DNA of 64,000 bases from Isoptericola chiayiensis (GTDB lineage Bacteria > Actinomycetota > Actinomycetes > Actinomycetales > Cellulomonadaceae): contig NZ_JABEZT010000003.1 of assembly GCF_013149805.1 (NCBI RefSeq), positions 577,347 to 641,346 on the forward strand, given 5' to 3'. Positions 17,259 through 27,054 of this stretch are shown here, piece after piece (within the stretch, counting starts at the first letter, position 1; each line of letters starts with the position of its first letter). The notes beneath the pieces were generated by a model. That model did no database searches. It worked only from the letters and a program-made list of their open reading frames with translations, and had not been told where the DNA came from. The translations under genes and the position numbers were made by a program.

Positions 17259-18989
17259 TCAGTCCTCCGACCGGCGGGCGCCGGAGGCGCCGGAACCCAC
17301 GCTGCCCGCGGGCACCGGCTCGTCCGTCTCCGGGTCGAAGGTGCCCTTGCGGGCGGCGTTCATGGCGCGCGCGGCCTCCACGGCGACCCAGGCGGAGGCG
17401 ACCAGGATGACGACGTCCAGGCCGAGGAGGAACCAGTTCTGCTCGGCGTAGAACTGTCCGAGTTGGACGATCAGCGCGTAGACGCTCATGCTCAGCACGA
17501 ACACCAGCGGGACGAGCGCCGCGAGCGGGTTGCGCTTCCGGCGCAGCAGCATGACCGCCACGATGGACAGCGTCAGGGAGGCGAGCAGCTGGTTGCTGGT
17601 GCCGAACAGCGGCCAGATGAGCAGGCCGCCCGCGCCGTCGCCGCCGGCGGAGAAGGTCAGACCGACGGCCACGACGAGCACCACCACCATCGCGACACCC
17701 TTGCCGATCCGCATCCCCATCAGCTCGCCGGCCTCCTGGACCACGAACCGTTGCAGACGCACCCCGGTGTCCATGGTGGTGGCCGCGAACAGCACCGCCA
17801 TCGTGGCGAGGATCGTCGCGGACAGCGACGCCGGGATGCCGAGACCGTCGTTGACGATCTGCGCGCCACCGGTGACGAAGGCCGTCACCCCGCCCTCGTT
17901 GAACGCCGAGTAGACGCTCTCCCAGTCGGCCAGGGTCCGGAAGCCCGCCGTGGTGGCGATGATCGCGCCGAGGGCCAGCAGACCCTCGCCCACGGCCCCG
18001 AAGTAGCCGACGAACCGTGCGTCGGTCTCCTTGTCGAGCTGCTTGGAGGAGGTCCCGGACGCCACGATCCCGTGGAACCCGGAGATGGCGCCGCAGGCGA
18101 TGGTCACGAAGAGCAGCGGCACGAGGCTGGGCGTGTCGGCGGGCAGGTTCTCGTTGATCGCCGGGGCGACGACGGTCGGGGCCGCGAAGAGCACCGACAG
18201 GTACAGGATGCCCAGGCCGATGAACAGCTGGACGCCGTTGATGTAGTCGCGCGGTTGCAGCAGCACCCACACGGGCAGCAGGGAGGCGATGCCCGCGTAG
18301 GCGAACAGGGCGAGGATCCAGAAGGTCGCCGGCGACATGCCGAGGATGGGGTCCGGCAGCTCGACGGGGAACCGGTCGCCCACGAGGATCAGCGAGTACA
18401 GGGCGACGACGCCGATCACCGTGGTCAGCAGCAGGTTCATGTTCCAGCGGTAGATCATCTGGCCGATGATCAGCGCGACGATGATGGCGCCCCACACGGG
18501 GATGACGGCGCTCGGGGTGGAGATGAGCAGGTTCTTGATGACGGTGGCGAACGCGGCCACCACCATCAGCAGCACCAGGTAGATCACGACGAGGAACAGC
18601 GCGCGGCCCCGGGCCCCGATGTAGCGGCCCGAGATCATGCCCATGGACCGGCCCCGGTTGCGCACCGACGCCCACAGGGCGCCCAGGTCGTGCATGCCCG
18701 CGAAGAACACGGTGCCGAGCGTCACCCACAGGAAGGCCGGCAGCCAGCCCCAGATGACCGCGACGGCCGGGCCGACGATCGGTGCGGCGCCGGCCACCGA
18801 GGTGAAGTGGTGGCCCCACAGGACGAACTTGTTCGTGGGGACGTAGTCGACGCCGTCGCGCATCTCGTGCGAGGGGGTCCGGAAGTTCTCGTCGAGCTTG
18901 TAGATCCGGCTGGCGAGGAACTTCGAGTAGAGGAAGTAGCCGGCGAGCACCATCGCCAGGCCCACCACCATCAGCACCAGGGAGTTCAC
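17259..18989 (-). CDS. cstA: carbon starvation protein CstA-like transporter
   Basis: A 576-residue polytopic membrane protein with many hydrophobic segments and the family motifs HHFTSVAGAAPIVGPA near residue 60 and AIACGAISGFHGIVASGTSSKQ near 295. CstA proteins import pyruvate and/or peptides in starved cells. Shorter than the roughly 700-residue E. coli form but in the normal range for Actinobacteria. The upstream region carries CRP-like elements shared with hppA. It heads the operon with cory-CC-star and the ArsA-family gene. Confidence 0.92.
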   Translation of the reverse strand: MNSLVLMVVGLAMVLAGYFLYSKFLASRIYKLDENFRTPSHEMRDGVDYVPTNKFVLWGHHFTSVAGAAPIVGPAVAVIWGWLPAFLWVTLGTVFFAGMHDLGALWASVRNRGRSMGMISGRYIGARGRALFLVVIYLVLLMVVAAFATVIKNLLISTPSAVIPVWGAIIVALIIGQMIYRWNMNLLLTTVIGVVALYSLILVGDRFPVELPDPILGMSPATFWILALFAYAGIASLLPVWVLLQPRDYINGVQLFIGLGILYLSVLFAAPTVVAPAINENLPADTPSLVPLLFVTIACGAISGFHGIVASGTSSKQLDKETDARFVGYFGAVGEGLLALGAIIATTAGFRTLADWESVYSAFNEGGVTAFVTGGAQIVNDGLGIPASLSATILATMAVLFAATTMDTGVRLQRFVVQEAGELMGMRIGKGVAMVVVLVVAVGLTFSAGGDGAGGLLIWPLFGTSNQLLASLTLSIVAVMLLRRKRNPLAALVPLVFVLSMSVYALIVQLGQFYAEQNWFLLGLDVVILVASAWVAVEAARAMNAARKGTFDPETDEPVPAGSVGSGASGARRSED

Positions 18990-19030
18990 GGTGTGCTCCG
19001 TCCGGTCGTCGTTGACTAGATTTCACCCGG

Positions 19031-19123
19031 AGTCTACGACGGCAGGTCGGTGCCGGTGACAACGTTGACGTGTCGGCGCTGGTCACCGTGTTGTTCGTGA
19101 CGGCCGTCACATGTGGGTAGACT
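19031..19123. promoter_or_regulatory. divergent cstA/hppA promoter region with CRP/GlxR-like palindrome
   Basis: 19097-19110 is the perfect palindrome GTGACGGCCGTCAC, matching GTGA-N6-TCAC. TAGACT -10-like hexamers occur on the minus strand at 19031-19036 (for cstA) and on the plus strand at 19118-19123 (for hppA). A second GGTGAC...GTCACC pair flanks 19056-19086. Control by a CRP-type protein is inferred from the match. Confidence 0.5.
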
Positions 19124-19227
19124 CGCGCGCATCCCGTCGTCAACGGCGACGGCGGGGTCTCACCACGGGCGTCCGGGGCGCGGTCGACGGCGACCTCTCG
19201 GACGCGGCAGCACGTCGAGGAGGACGG

Positions 19228-21519
19228 ATGCTCGAACTCGGGTCGGACAGCGTGACGATCGTCGCGGTCATCGGAGTCGTCGCCCTGGCGGCCCTGGTCT
19301 GCGCGGCGACCCTGCGGCGCCAGGTGCTCGCCGCCGGGGACGGGACCGCGGCGATGCAGGACATCGCCCGCGGCGTGCAGGAGGGGGCCTCGGCCTACCT
19401 CAACCGACAGTTCCGGACGCTCGCGCTGTTCGCGATCGTCGTGTTCGCGCTGCTGTTCCTGCTGCCGGGCGACGGCGGCATCCGCATCGGCCGCTCCGTG
19501 GCGTTCCTGGTCGGTGCGGGCTTCTCCGCCGCGATCGGCTACCTCGGCATGTGGCTGGCCGTGCGGGCCAACGTGCGGGTCGCGGCGGCGGCCACCCGGC
19601 CGGACGGGCGGGCCGCAGGTGCCCGGATCGCGTTCCGCACCGGCGGCGTCGTCGGGATGTCCGTCGTCGGGCTCGGCCTGCTCGGGGCGTCGGTGGTGGT
19701 GCTCGTCTACCGCACGGACGCACCCGCCGTGCTGGAGGGCTTCGGGTTCGGAGCAGCGCTGCTGGCGATGTTCATGCGCGTCGGCGGCGGCATCTTCACC
19801 AAGGCGGCCGACGTCGGGGCGGACCTGGTCGGCAAGGTCGAGCAGGGCATCCCCGAGGACGACCCCCGCAACGCCGCCACCATCGCCGACAACGTCGGGG
19901 ACAACGTCGGCGACTGCGCCGGCATGGCCGCCGACCTCTTCGAGTCCTACGCCGTCACCCTCGTCGCCGCGCTCATCCTCGGCCGCGCGGTCATGGGCGA
20001 GGAAGGCCTCGTCTTTCCCCTGATCGTCACCGCCATCGGCGCGTTCGTCGCCCTGCTCGGCGTGGCCATCACCAAGGTGCGCGGCAGCGAGTCGGGGCTG
20101 ACGGCGATCAACCGCGGCTTCTACATCTCCGCCGTCGTCGGCGCGCTGCTCGCCGCGATCGCCGCCTTCGCCTACCTGCCAGGCTCCTTCGCCGAGATGG
20201 CCGGGACCGCGGACCTCGGCGACGTCTCCAGCGACCCCCGGGTCGTCGCCTCGCTGGCGGTGCTTGTCGGCATCGTGCTCGCCGGCGTCATCCTGTGGCT
20301 CACCGGCTACTTCACCGGCACCGACTCCAAGCCCACCAAGCACGTGGCCGCGACCTCCAGGACCGGGGCCGCCACGGTCGTGCTCTCCGGCATCGGCGTC
20401 GGGTTCGAGTCCGCCGTCTACACCGCGGGCGTCATCGCCGCCGCGATCTGCGGCGTCTTCCTGCTCGCCGGGGGCTCCCTGTGGCTGTCGCTGTTCCTCG
20501 TGGCGCTCGCGGGCTGCGGCCTGCTCACCACGGTCGGCGTCATCGTGGCCATGGACACCTTCGGGCCCGTCAGCGACAACGCGCAGGGCATCTACGAGAT
20601 GTCCCAGGGCGAGGACGGCGGCGACGACGAGGCCGCGCAGACCCTCACCGACCTGGACGCCGTCGGCAACACCACCAAGGCGATCACCAAGGGCATCGCC
20701 ATCGCGACGGCCGTGCTGGCCGCCACCGCGCTGTTCGGGTCCTACGCCGACGCCGTCGAGACGGCGCTGGCCGACGTCGCCGAGGTCGGCACCGGTCTGG
20801 TCGGGGCGATGCTCAGCTACGAGATCGTCTCCCCGATCACCCTGGTGGGCGTGATCCTCGGTGCCGCGACGGTCTTCCTGTTCTCCGGTCTGGCGATCGA
20901 CGCCGTCACGCGGGCCGCTGGCGCCATCGTCTACGAGGTGCGCCGCCAGTTCCGCGAGAAGCCGGGCATCATGACCTACGAGGAGCGCCCGGAGTACGGC
21001 CGGGTCGTGGACATCTGCACCAAGGACTCCCTGCGCGAGCTCGCCACCCCCGGTCTCCTGGCGGCGTTCGCGCCGATCGCCGTCGGGTTCGGCCTCGGGG
21101 TCGGGCCGCTGGCCGGGTTCCTCGCCGGGACCATCGGTGCCGGCGTGCTCATGGCGATCTTCCTCGCCAACTCCGGCGGCGCCTGGGACAACGCGAAGAA
21201 GATCGTCGAGGACGGCGCGTTCGGTGGCAAGGGGTCCGAGGCGCACGAGGCGACGATCATCGGCGACACCGTCGGCGACCCGTTCAAGGACACCGCCGGC
21301 CCCGCGATCAACCCGCTGATCAAGGTGATGAACCTCGTCTCGCTGCTGATCGCCCCCGCCGTGGTCATGATGAGCGTGCCGGCGGACGCCAACCACGTGC
21401 TGCGGATCGCCATCGCGCTCGTCGCCGCGGCCATCGCGATGGGCGCCGTCGTCTGGTCGCGGCTGCGGGCCGCCCGCGTCGACGAGGGGTCCCCCGCGGA
21501 GTCGGTACCGGTGCGCTGA
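19228..21519 (+). CDS. hppA: K+-independent proton-pumping membrane pyrophosphatase
   Basis: A 763-residue integral membrane pump that couples PPi hydrolysis to H+ export. Substrate-site motifs are intact: ADVGADLVGKVE near residue 195, DNVGDNVGDCAGMAADLFE near 220, and GGAWDNAKK near 650. GNTTKAITKG near 490 has the Lys/Thr pair that marks the potassium-independent type; potassium-dependent enzymes have Ala. About 16 membrane helices are expected. GAGGAGG upstream sets the ATG. Confidence 0.96.
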   Translation: MLELGSDSVTIVAVIGVVALAALVCAATLRRQVLAAGDGTAAMQDIARGVQEGASAYLNRQFRTLALFAIVVFALLFLLPGDGGIRIGRSVAFLVGAGFSAAIGYLGMWLAVRANVRVAAAATRPDGRAAGARIAFRTGGVVGMSVVGLGLLGASVVVLVYRTDAPAVLEGFGFGAALLAMFMRVGGGIFTKAADVGADLVGKVEQGIPEDDPRNAATIADNVGDNVGDCAGMAADLFESYAVTLVAALILGRAVMGEEGLVFPLIVTAIGAFVALLGVAITKVRGSESGLTAINRGFYISAVVGALLAAIAAFAYLPGSFAEMAGTADLGDVSSDPRVVASLAVLVGIVLAGVILWLTGYFTGTDSKPTKHVAATSRTGAATVVLSGIGVGFESAVYTAGVIAAAICGVFLLAGGSLWLSLFLVALAGCGLLTTVGVIVAMDTFGPVSDNAQGIYEMSQGEDGGDDEAAQTLTDLDAVGNTTKAITKGIAIATAVLAATALFGSYADAVETALADVAEVGTGLVGAMLSYEIVSPITLVGVILGAATVFLFSGLAIDAVTRAAGAIVYEVRRQFREKPGIMTYEERPEYGRVVDICTKDSLRELATPGLLAAFAPIAVGFGLGVGPLAGFLAGTIGAGVLMAIFLANSGGAWDNAKKIVEDGAFGGKGSEAHEATIIGDTVGDPFKDTAGPAINPLIKVMNLVSLLIAPAVVMMSVPADANHVLRIAIALVAAAIAMGAVVWSRLRAARVDEGSPAESVPVR

Positions 21520-21644
21520 GCACGCAACACGATCGGGTGGCGCAGGTCACATCCACGAAACGTCCAGCGGTCATGCTGACGTCCCGGAGCCTGCGCCACC
21601 CGCGTGCGCAGCCCGGGTCCGGCACGCACCGATGAAGGGGACCC

Positions 21645-24305
21645 ATGAGATTCCAGCGCACGATCGCCGGCCTGAGCGGCGTGGCCGTCGCCACCACCTG
21701 CCTGGTCGGCACCAGCGCCCTGACAGCCGTCGCCGACGAGGACGACGCCCCGGGGCGTTCCGACGGCCGCGGGGCCGAGCGGGACCGGGCTGGCGCGACG
21801 CCGTTCGGCGGGCAGTCGTTCTCCGAGCTGGTGCGGGCCGCGAAGAAGACCGCACCCGCCAAGGCCACGGACGGCAGCATCGAGATGCCGACGTCGTACC
21901 CGTACCAGCCGACGCTGACCGTGCACGATCCCGCCGAGGAGGACGCGACCACCCGCAACGAGACGATCTCCTACTCCGAGATCGCGCCGCGGCTGAACGA
22001 CCTCATGGCCGTCAGCGACCGTGTCTCGGCGCAGGTCGTCGGGCAGTCGACCGGGGGCCGGGACCTGTACCTCGTCACCGTGACGGCCCCCGAGTCGCGC
22101 GGCGAGACGAACCGGCAGACGCGCTGGCGCGAGGAGATCCGGCAGGACCCGGCGCAGGCCGCCGGGGACGCCCGGCTCGCCGCCGGCTACAAGACACCGC
22201 TGTGGATCAGCGCCAACATCCACGGCAACGAGTGGGAGGGCACCGACGGCGCGATGCAGGTCATCACCGACCTCGCCACGTCCGACGACGCCGCCACCGC
22301 GGAGCTGCTGGAGAACCACCGCCTCTACTTCTCCGTGTCGCTCAACCCGGACGGCCGCACCATCGGTACCCGCGCCACCGAGCTCGGCCTGGACGCCAAC
22401 CGCGACATGGTCACCGGCGCCACGCCGGAGGCCCGCTCGTTCGTGGCCACGGCGCAGACCCTGCAGCCGCTGTACGCCGCGGACTTCCACGGCTACACCG
22501 GCGTCCTCCAGGTGGAGCCCTGCGGGCCGCCCCACGGCGACAACTACGAGTACGACCTCTTCCTGCCGCACGGCTACGCCCTCGCGGAGCAGGTCGAGGC
22601 CGACGTCGTGGCCGCGGACATCGAGGGCAACACGTACTTCGACACCGAGACCGGCCGCTCGACCACCGAGAAGACCGGGAACATCAAGATCCCCTACCGG
22701 GACACGCCGTCGGGCTGGGACGACTACCCGCCGATCTTCACCGCGCAGTACGCCGCCTACCACGGCGCCGTGACCAGCACCGTCGAGCTCCCGCTCGGAC
22801 GCTCCTGGTCGTTGGGGACCACGACTCCCGAGGACGCCGCGGTCAACACCGAGGTCGCCCGCGTCACGATGGTCTCGATGCTCGACTACGTGGCCGCGCA
22901 CAGCGACGAGATGCTGGCCGACCAGATCGAGACGTTCCGCCGTGGGGTCGAGGGTGCGCCCAAGGAGTCGCTGACCACCGAGACGATCGCCGACGTCGAG
23001 GGCCCCGACTCCTGGAAGGAGCTGTGGGACCTCACGGACGACCAGGAGCCGGTGGACCTGCCGCGCGCCTACGTCATCCCGGTCGGCGAGGGGCAGCGTT
23101 CGTCGTCCGACGCCGAGGCCCTCGTGGACGCGCTGCTCTACCACGGTGTCGAGGTCGGTACGCTCCGGCGTGCGGCCGAGGTCGACGGGACATCGTTCCC
23201 GGCCGGCTCGATCGTCGTCGACATGCACCAGCCGCGCCGCGGCCTGGCGAACACGTTGCTGGCGACCGGGTCCGACATCTCCGCCAAGCTGCCCACCATG
23301 TACGACATTTCGGCGTGGAGCCTCGCCGACCTGTGGGGTGCCACCGTGGTCCCGGTCGGTTCGACGACGGACGCCGCGCTGGGCGGCACGACGCCGCTGC
23401 ACCGGCTCCCGCAGGACGGCGGCCTGCCGAAGAAGGCCGACCACGTCGCCTTCGACCTGGCGGGCGTCGAGGACTTCCGGGCGCTGAACGCCCTCCTCGA
23501 GGAGGACGCCCCGGTGTGGCTCCTCGACGACGGGCGTGCCGTCGTCGGACCGGAGGGTCTCCCGGCCGCCGCGGACGCCGTCGTCACCTACGACATCCCG
23601 TTCGAGGCCGTGACGTCCGCCGAGCTCGCGGCGCTGGACGAGGCTCCCGAGCTCGAGGACCTGACCGTCGCCTATACCGGGGGGTCGGACGACGTGCTCG
23701 CCCTCACCGACCTCGGGTTCGACGACCTGGTGGCCGTGTCGTCCTCCGGGGTCTCGGCCGGTGCGGCCGACGGCACCACCGGTCTGGAGGACGCGGACGT
23801 GCTGTGGGTCGGTTCGACGTTCGACCCCGACGCGGCGGGCGACGTCGCCGTGCAGGAGTGGCTGGACGACGGCGGCGCGATCGTGGGCGAGTCGACCGCC
23901 GGGTTCGCCGCCGCCGAGGCCTACGGCCTGGTCGAGGGCGACGCCGTGCGCGGGAACTCGCGCGGCAACGGGATCGTGGCCGTGGACACGCCGAGCGACT
24001 CGCTCCTCGGGGCGTTCCCGCAGTCCACGTCGTTCATCTACCCGGCGGTCTGGTTCACCGACCTCGGTGACGGCACCACGGTCGAGCTGTCGTACGCCGC
24101 GGAGCCGTTCCTCGCCGGTCACTGGAACGCCCTCTACGGCGCCGGTCCGGACGCGGCTGCCGGCCAGGCCGCCGTCGTCTCCGGGGAGACCGCCACGGGT
24201 GCCCGAGCGGTGGTGTTCGGCACGACGCCGTTCTTCCGCACCCACCCCAAGGGCGGGATGAGCCAGGTCGCGACGGCGATGTTCTGGGCCACGTCCGGCG
24301 ACTGA
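21645..24305 (+). CDS. secreted M14 family zinc carboxypeptidase
   Basis: An 886-residue exported metallopeptidase. A signal peptide (about 30 residues) is followed by the M14 domain from about residue 95. The zinc motif ISANIHGNEWEG (HxxE) is near 192, SLNPDGRTIGTRA near 235, YAADFHGYTG near 280 with the third zinc ligand His, and STVELPLGRS near 380 with the catalytic Glu. The long C-terminal half (about 430-886) has repeated beta-rich modules I do not assign. It probably trims extracellular peptides or cell-wall-linked proteins. Confidence 0.88.
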   Translation: MRFQRTIAGLSGVAVATTCLVGTSALTAVADEDDAPGRSDGRGAERDRAGATPFGGQSFSELVRAAKKTAPAKATDGSIEMPTSYPYQPTLTVHDPAEEDATTRNETISYSEIAPRLNDLMAVSDRVSAQVVGQSTGGRDLYLVTVTAPESRGETNRQTRWREEIRQDPAQAAGDARLAAGYKTPLWISANIHGNEWEGTDGAMQVITDLATSDDAATAELLENHRLYFSVSLNPDGRTIGTRATELGLDANRDMVTGATPEARSFVATAQTLQPLYAADFHGYTGVLQVEPCGPPHGDNYEYDLFLPHGYALAEQVEADVVAADIEGNTYFDTETGRSTTEKTGNIKIPYRDTPSGWDDYPPIFTAQYAAYHGAVTSTVELPLGRSWSLGTTTPEDAAVNTEVARVTMVSMLDYVAAHSDEMLADQIETFRRGVEGAPKESLTTETIADVEGPDSWKELWDLTDDQEPVDLPRAYVIPVGEGQRSSSDAEALVDALLYHGVEVGTLRRAAEVDGTSFPAGSIVVDMHQPRRGLANTLLATGSDISAKLPTMYDISAWSLADLWGATVVPVGSTTDAALGGTTPLHRLPQDGGLPKKADHVAFDLAGVEDFRALNALLEEDAPVWLLDDGRAVVGPEGLPAAADAVVTYDIPFEAVTSAELAALDEAPELEDLTVAYTGGSDDVLALTDLGFDDLVAVSSSGVSAGAADGTTGLEDADVLWVGSTFDPDAAGDVAVQEWLDDGGAIVGESTAGFAAAEAYGLVEGDAVRGNSRGNGIVAVDTPSDSLLGAFPQSTSFIYPAVWFTDLGDGTTVELSYAAEPFLAGHWNALYGAGPDAAAGQAAVVSGETATGARAVVFGTTPFFRTHPKGGMSQVATAMFWATSGD

Positions 24306-24324
24306 CGGTCACCGCCCCCACCGA

Positions 24325-24388
24325 CGCTGTGGGCATGAAATATGCAGGCTCGGACCCGTCCGAGCCTGCATATTTCATGCCCACAGCG
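24325..24388. repeat. perfect 31-bp-arm palindrome, TGTGGGCATGA family
   Basis: Arms 24325-24355 and 24358-24388 pair without mismatch. The outer sequence CGCTGTGGGCATGAA recurs at 33763-33828 and, as TGTGGGCGTGA, at 52066-52133. It lies between the convergent M14 and EcfT genes 20 bases after a stop codon, so a bidirectional terminator is likely, although there is no T-run. Confidence 0.85.
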
Positions 24389-24400
24389 GGACGCACGGGG

Positions 24401-25276
24401 TCAGGACGTCGGGAGGAACGTGTACACGGCGGCGATCGTCGCGGCCGTCGCGACGACCAGCAGCGTGTCGCCGACGCTCCAGCGCAGGTGCGCCAGCCGG
24501 AGGCGCCGCCCCGCGGTCGACGGCCCGGCGCTCGTGAACCCGCGGGTCTCCATGGCCTCGACCGTGGTCCGGGTGCGCTGGGCGGTGTTGAGGAACAGCG
24601 GGTAGAACGCCTGCACCGCGATCCGGCCGATCCGCGCGATCGTGCGCCAGCCGAGGAACCCGTGCCCCCGGTGCGGGGCGCCGCGCAGCCGGTGACCGTC
24701 GACGATGTCGTGGAACTCGTCGATGAGCAGCGGCACCATCCGGTAGCCGTAGCTGATCGCGAACCCGAGCACGGCCGGGGCCCGCATCGCCTGCAGGCCG
24801 TCGGACAGCTTCTCCGGGTCGAGGGAGACGAACGCCGCCATGCTGGCCAGCGACACCGCCCCGAGCTTCAGGGAGATCTGCAGCAGACCGTCCAGCGCCG
24901 TCGTGTCCCCGCCGAGGACCAGCACGAGCACCAGGACGTACGCCGCCTGCCCCACCAGGCCGAGCGTGAACAGCCCCAGCAGCAGCGGGCCGATCCGCGC
25001 GGCCAGCGCGCAGCCCAGCGCGAGGACGAACAGCGCGACCAGGATCGGCGTGGAGTAGGTGAACCACGGGGCCAGGGCGCACAGCACGTACCAGCCGAGC
25101 ACCGCCCGCGGGTCGCGGCGGGCCAGGAACCCGCCGCGCGTGGCGTACGCGACGCGCATCAGCTCGAGCTTGACCCACTCGACGGACATCCGGTCCAGGC
25201 CGGAGCGCTTGCGGCTCGTGGTGCTGCCGGCGCCGGAGGTGGTGCCGTCCGGCGTGGCGACGTCGACGGTGGTCAT
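24401..25276 (-). CDS. ECF transporter transmembrane component EcfT
   Basis: A 291-residue coupling protein of an energy-coupling-factor importer. Five to six hydrophobic segments occupy residues about 55-190 and 265-290. The coupling helices carry the Ala-Arg-Gly type motif as AMETRGFTSAG near 245 and a degenerate AMRAPAVLGF region near 160. The ATG overlaps the EcfA stop (ATGA). It is the last gene of the HAD-EcfS-EcfAA-EcfT operon. Confidence 0.88.
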   Translation of the reverse strand: MTTVDVATPDGTTSGAGSTTSRKRSGLDRMSVEWVKLELMRVAYATRGGFLARRDPRAVLGWYVLCALAPWFTYSTPILVALFVLALGCALAARIGPLLLGLFTLGLVGQAAYVLVLVLVLGGDTTALDGLLQISLKLGAVSLASMAAFVSLDPEKLSDGLQAMRAPAVLGFAISYGYRMVPLLIDEFHDIVDGHRLRGAPHRGHGFLGWRTIARIGRIAVQAFYPLFLNTAQRTRTTVEAMETRGFTSAGPSTAGRRLRLAHLRWSVGDTLLVVATAATIAAVYTFLPTS

Positions 25277-27054
25277 ACGAGCTCCTCGGTCGGTAGCGGG
25301 GCCAGGCGCCGGCTCATCTCGTCGACCGACAGCGGCAGCGGGTTCATGCCCAGCGCGTGGCCGACCTGCGTGACCTGCGGCGGCACGAGGCGGGCGCGGC
25401 GCAGCACGTCGGGGGAGTCGAACAGGGTCGCGGGGTCGGTGTCGGCGACCACCCGGCCCTGGTCGAGCACGACGACGCGGTCGGCCCACTCGGCCACCAG
25501 GTGCATGTCGTGGGTGGCCACCACGGTGCAGCGGATGTGCTCGGCGAGCGCGGCGAGCATCTCGATGACGTCGTCGCGGGAGCGCAGGTCCAGGCTCGAC
25601 GTCGGCTCGTCGAGCAGGAGCAGTCCGGGCCGCATCGCCAGCCCGACGGCGAGCGTCGCCCGGCGCTGCTGACCGCCGGAGAGCAGGCGGCCGTCCCGGT
25701 CGGCCAGGTGGGTCAGCCGGGTGCGGTCGAGGACCTGGTCGACCAGGGCCTCGGCGTCCGGGACCTGCCGCCCGACCGGGTGCATGGCGACGTCGGACCG
25801 CACGGAGTCGGTCAGGAACATCTCCTCGGGGCGCTGCAGCAGGTAGCAGACCTGGGAGGAGAGCTCGGCCGCGCTGACGCTCCGCGTGTCGCGGCCGTCC
25901 ACCTCGACGGTACCGGTCTCCGGCACGGCCAGCCCGGACAGCAGCGAGAGCAGCGTGGACTTGCCGGCGCCGTTGGAGCCGACCAGCGCGATGCGCTCGT
26001 CGGCCCGCAGCGTCAGGTCGAAGCCGTCGAGCACGGTGTGCTTGCCGCCGGAGATCGTGCGGTAGCCGTACCGCACGTCGTCCAGCCGCGCGACGACGTC
26101 GGACCGGGCGTTACGCGCGCGCGGCGCGTCGGGTGCCGGCGAACCGTCGTCCCCCGGATGGTCCGGGGTGCGCAGCAGCGCGGCACCCGGCTGCTCCGAC
26201 CGCCCCGCCTCCCGCAGGAGCGCGGCGCAGGCCTCGACCGTCAGCGGCGGGCGCCGTCGTCCGGCGGCGACGTCCGGGACCAGACCCTGGGCCAGCGCCA
26301 CCACCTGGGGGGCCGGGATGTGGGCGTCGGCCAGGTCGGCCGTGCGGGCGAGGGCCTCCTCGACCGGGAGGTGCCAGCGCACCCGTCCGGCGTCCATCAG
26401 CACGACGCTGCGGGCGTAGCGGGCGATGAGCTCGGCGTGGTGCTCGATGACGACCACCGTGACGCCCTGGGAGTTGAGGCGGGTCAGGTGTTCGTACACC
26501 TGGGCCGCCCGGCGCGGGTCGACCTCCGCGGCGGGCTCGTCCACGACGAGGATCGACGGGGCCAGCGCGAGCGCACCCGCCAGCGCCGTGAGGTGCTGCT
26601 GACCGCCGGAGAGCTGCCAGGTGTGCGTGCCGGCGACGTCGTCGATCTCCAGGGCGCGCAGCGCCGCGTCCGTGCGCGCCTCCCAGTCCTCGAGCCCGAA
26701 GTTCAGCGGCCCGAAGGCGACGTCGTCGAGCACGGTGGGCCGCACGAGCTGGTTGCCGAAGTCCTGGAACACGTAGCCGACGTCGTGCGCGATCTCCCCG
26801 ACGGTGCGCCGGGCGGTGGACCGCCCGGCGACCTTGACCCGCCCGGAGATGTCGCCGTCCCAGAAGTGCGGCACCAGACCGTTGAACGTCTTGCACAGCG
26901 TCGTCTTGCCGGACCCGTTGCCGCCCACGACCGCGACGAAGTCACCGGCCTCGATCGTCAGGTCCACCCCGCGCAGGGAGTCCTGCGAGGCGCCCGGGTA
27001 CCGGAACGTCAGGTCGCGGACCTCGACGGCCGGCGCTCCGTCGCGGCCGGGCAT
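25273..27054 (-). CDS. ECF transporter tandem ATPase (EcfA-EcfA' fusion)
   Basis: A 593-residue protein with two ABC domains. Domain 1: Walker A GGNGSGKTTL near residue 42, signature LSGGQ near 148, Walker B ILVVDEP near 170. Domain 2: Walker A GSNGAGKSTL near 365, signature LSGGQQRR near 470, Walker B LLLLDEPTSSLDL near 490. A linker of about 70 residues joins them. It energises uptake through EcfT and the S component. The start overlaps the EcfS stop (TGATG). Confidence 0.93.
   Translation of the reverse strand: MPGRDGAPAVEVRDLTFRYPGASQDSLRGVDLTIEAGDFVAVVGGNGSGKTTLCKTFNGLVPHFWDGDISGRVKVAGRSTARRTVGEIAHDVGYVFQDFGNQLVRPTVLDDVAFGPLNFGLEDWEARTDAALRALEIDDVAGTHTWQLSGGQQHLTALAGALALAPSILVVDEPAAEVDPRRAAQVYEHLTRLNSQGVTVVVIEHHAELIARYARSVVLMDAGRVRWHLPVEEALARTADLADAHIPAPQVVALAQGLVPDVAAGRRRPPLTVEACAALLREAGRSEQPGAALLRTPDHPGDDGSPAPDAPRARNARSDVVARLDDVRYGYRTISGGKHTVLDGFDLTLRADERIALVGSNGAGKSTLLSLLSGLAVPETGTVEVDGRDTRSVSAAELSSQVCYLLQRPEEMFLTDSVRSDVAMHPVGRQVPDAEALVDQVLDRTRLTHLADRDGRLLSGGQQRRATLAVGLAMRPGLLLLDEPTSSLDLRSRDDVIEMLAALAEHIRCTVVATHDMHLVAEWADRVVVLDQGRVVADTDPATLFDSPDVLRRARLVPPQVTQVGHALGMNPLPLSVDEMSRRLAPLPTEELV

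Noticed and set aside
17463..19019. 518-codon plus-strand frame with many His/Asp/Gln codons
   Set aside because: Shadow of cstA on the other strand.
24316..24399. Considered a tRNA-like or riboswitch structure
   Set aside because: It is a simple palindrome with no tRNA arms and shares its ends with other gene-end elements.
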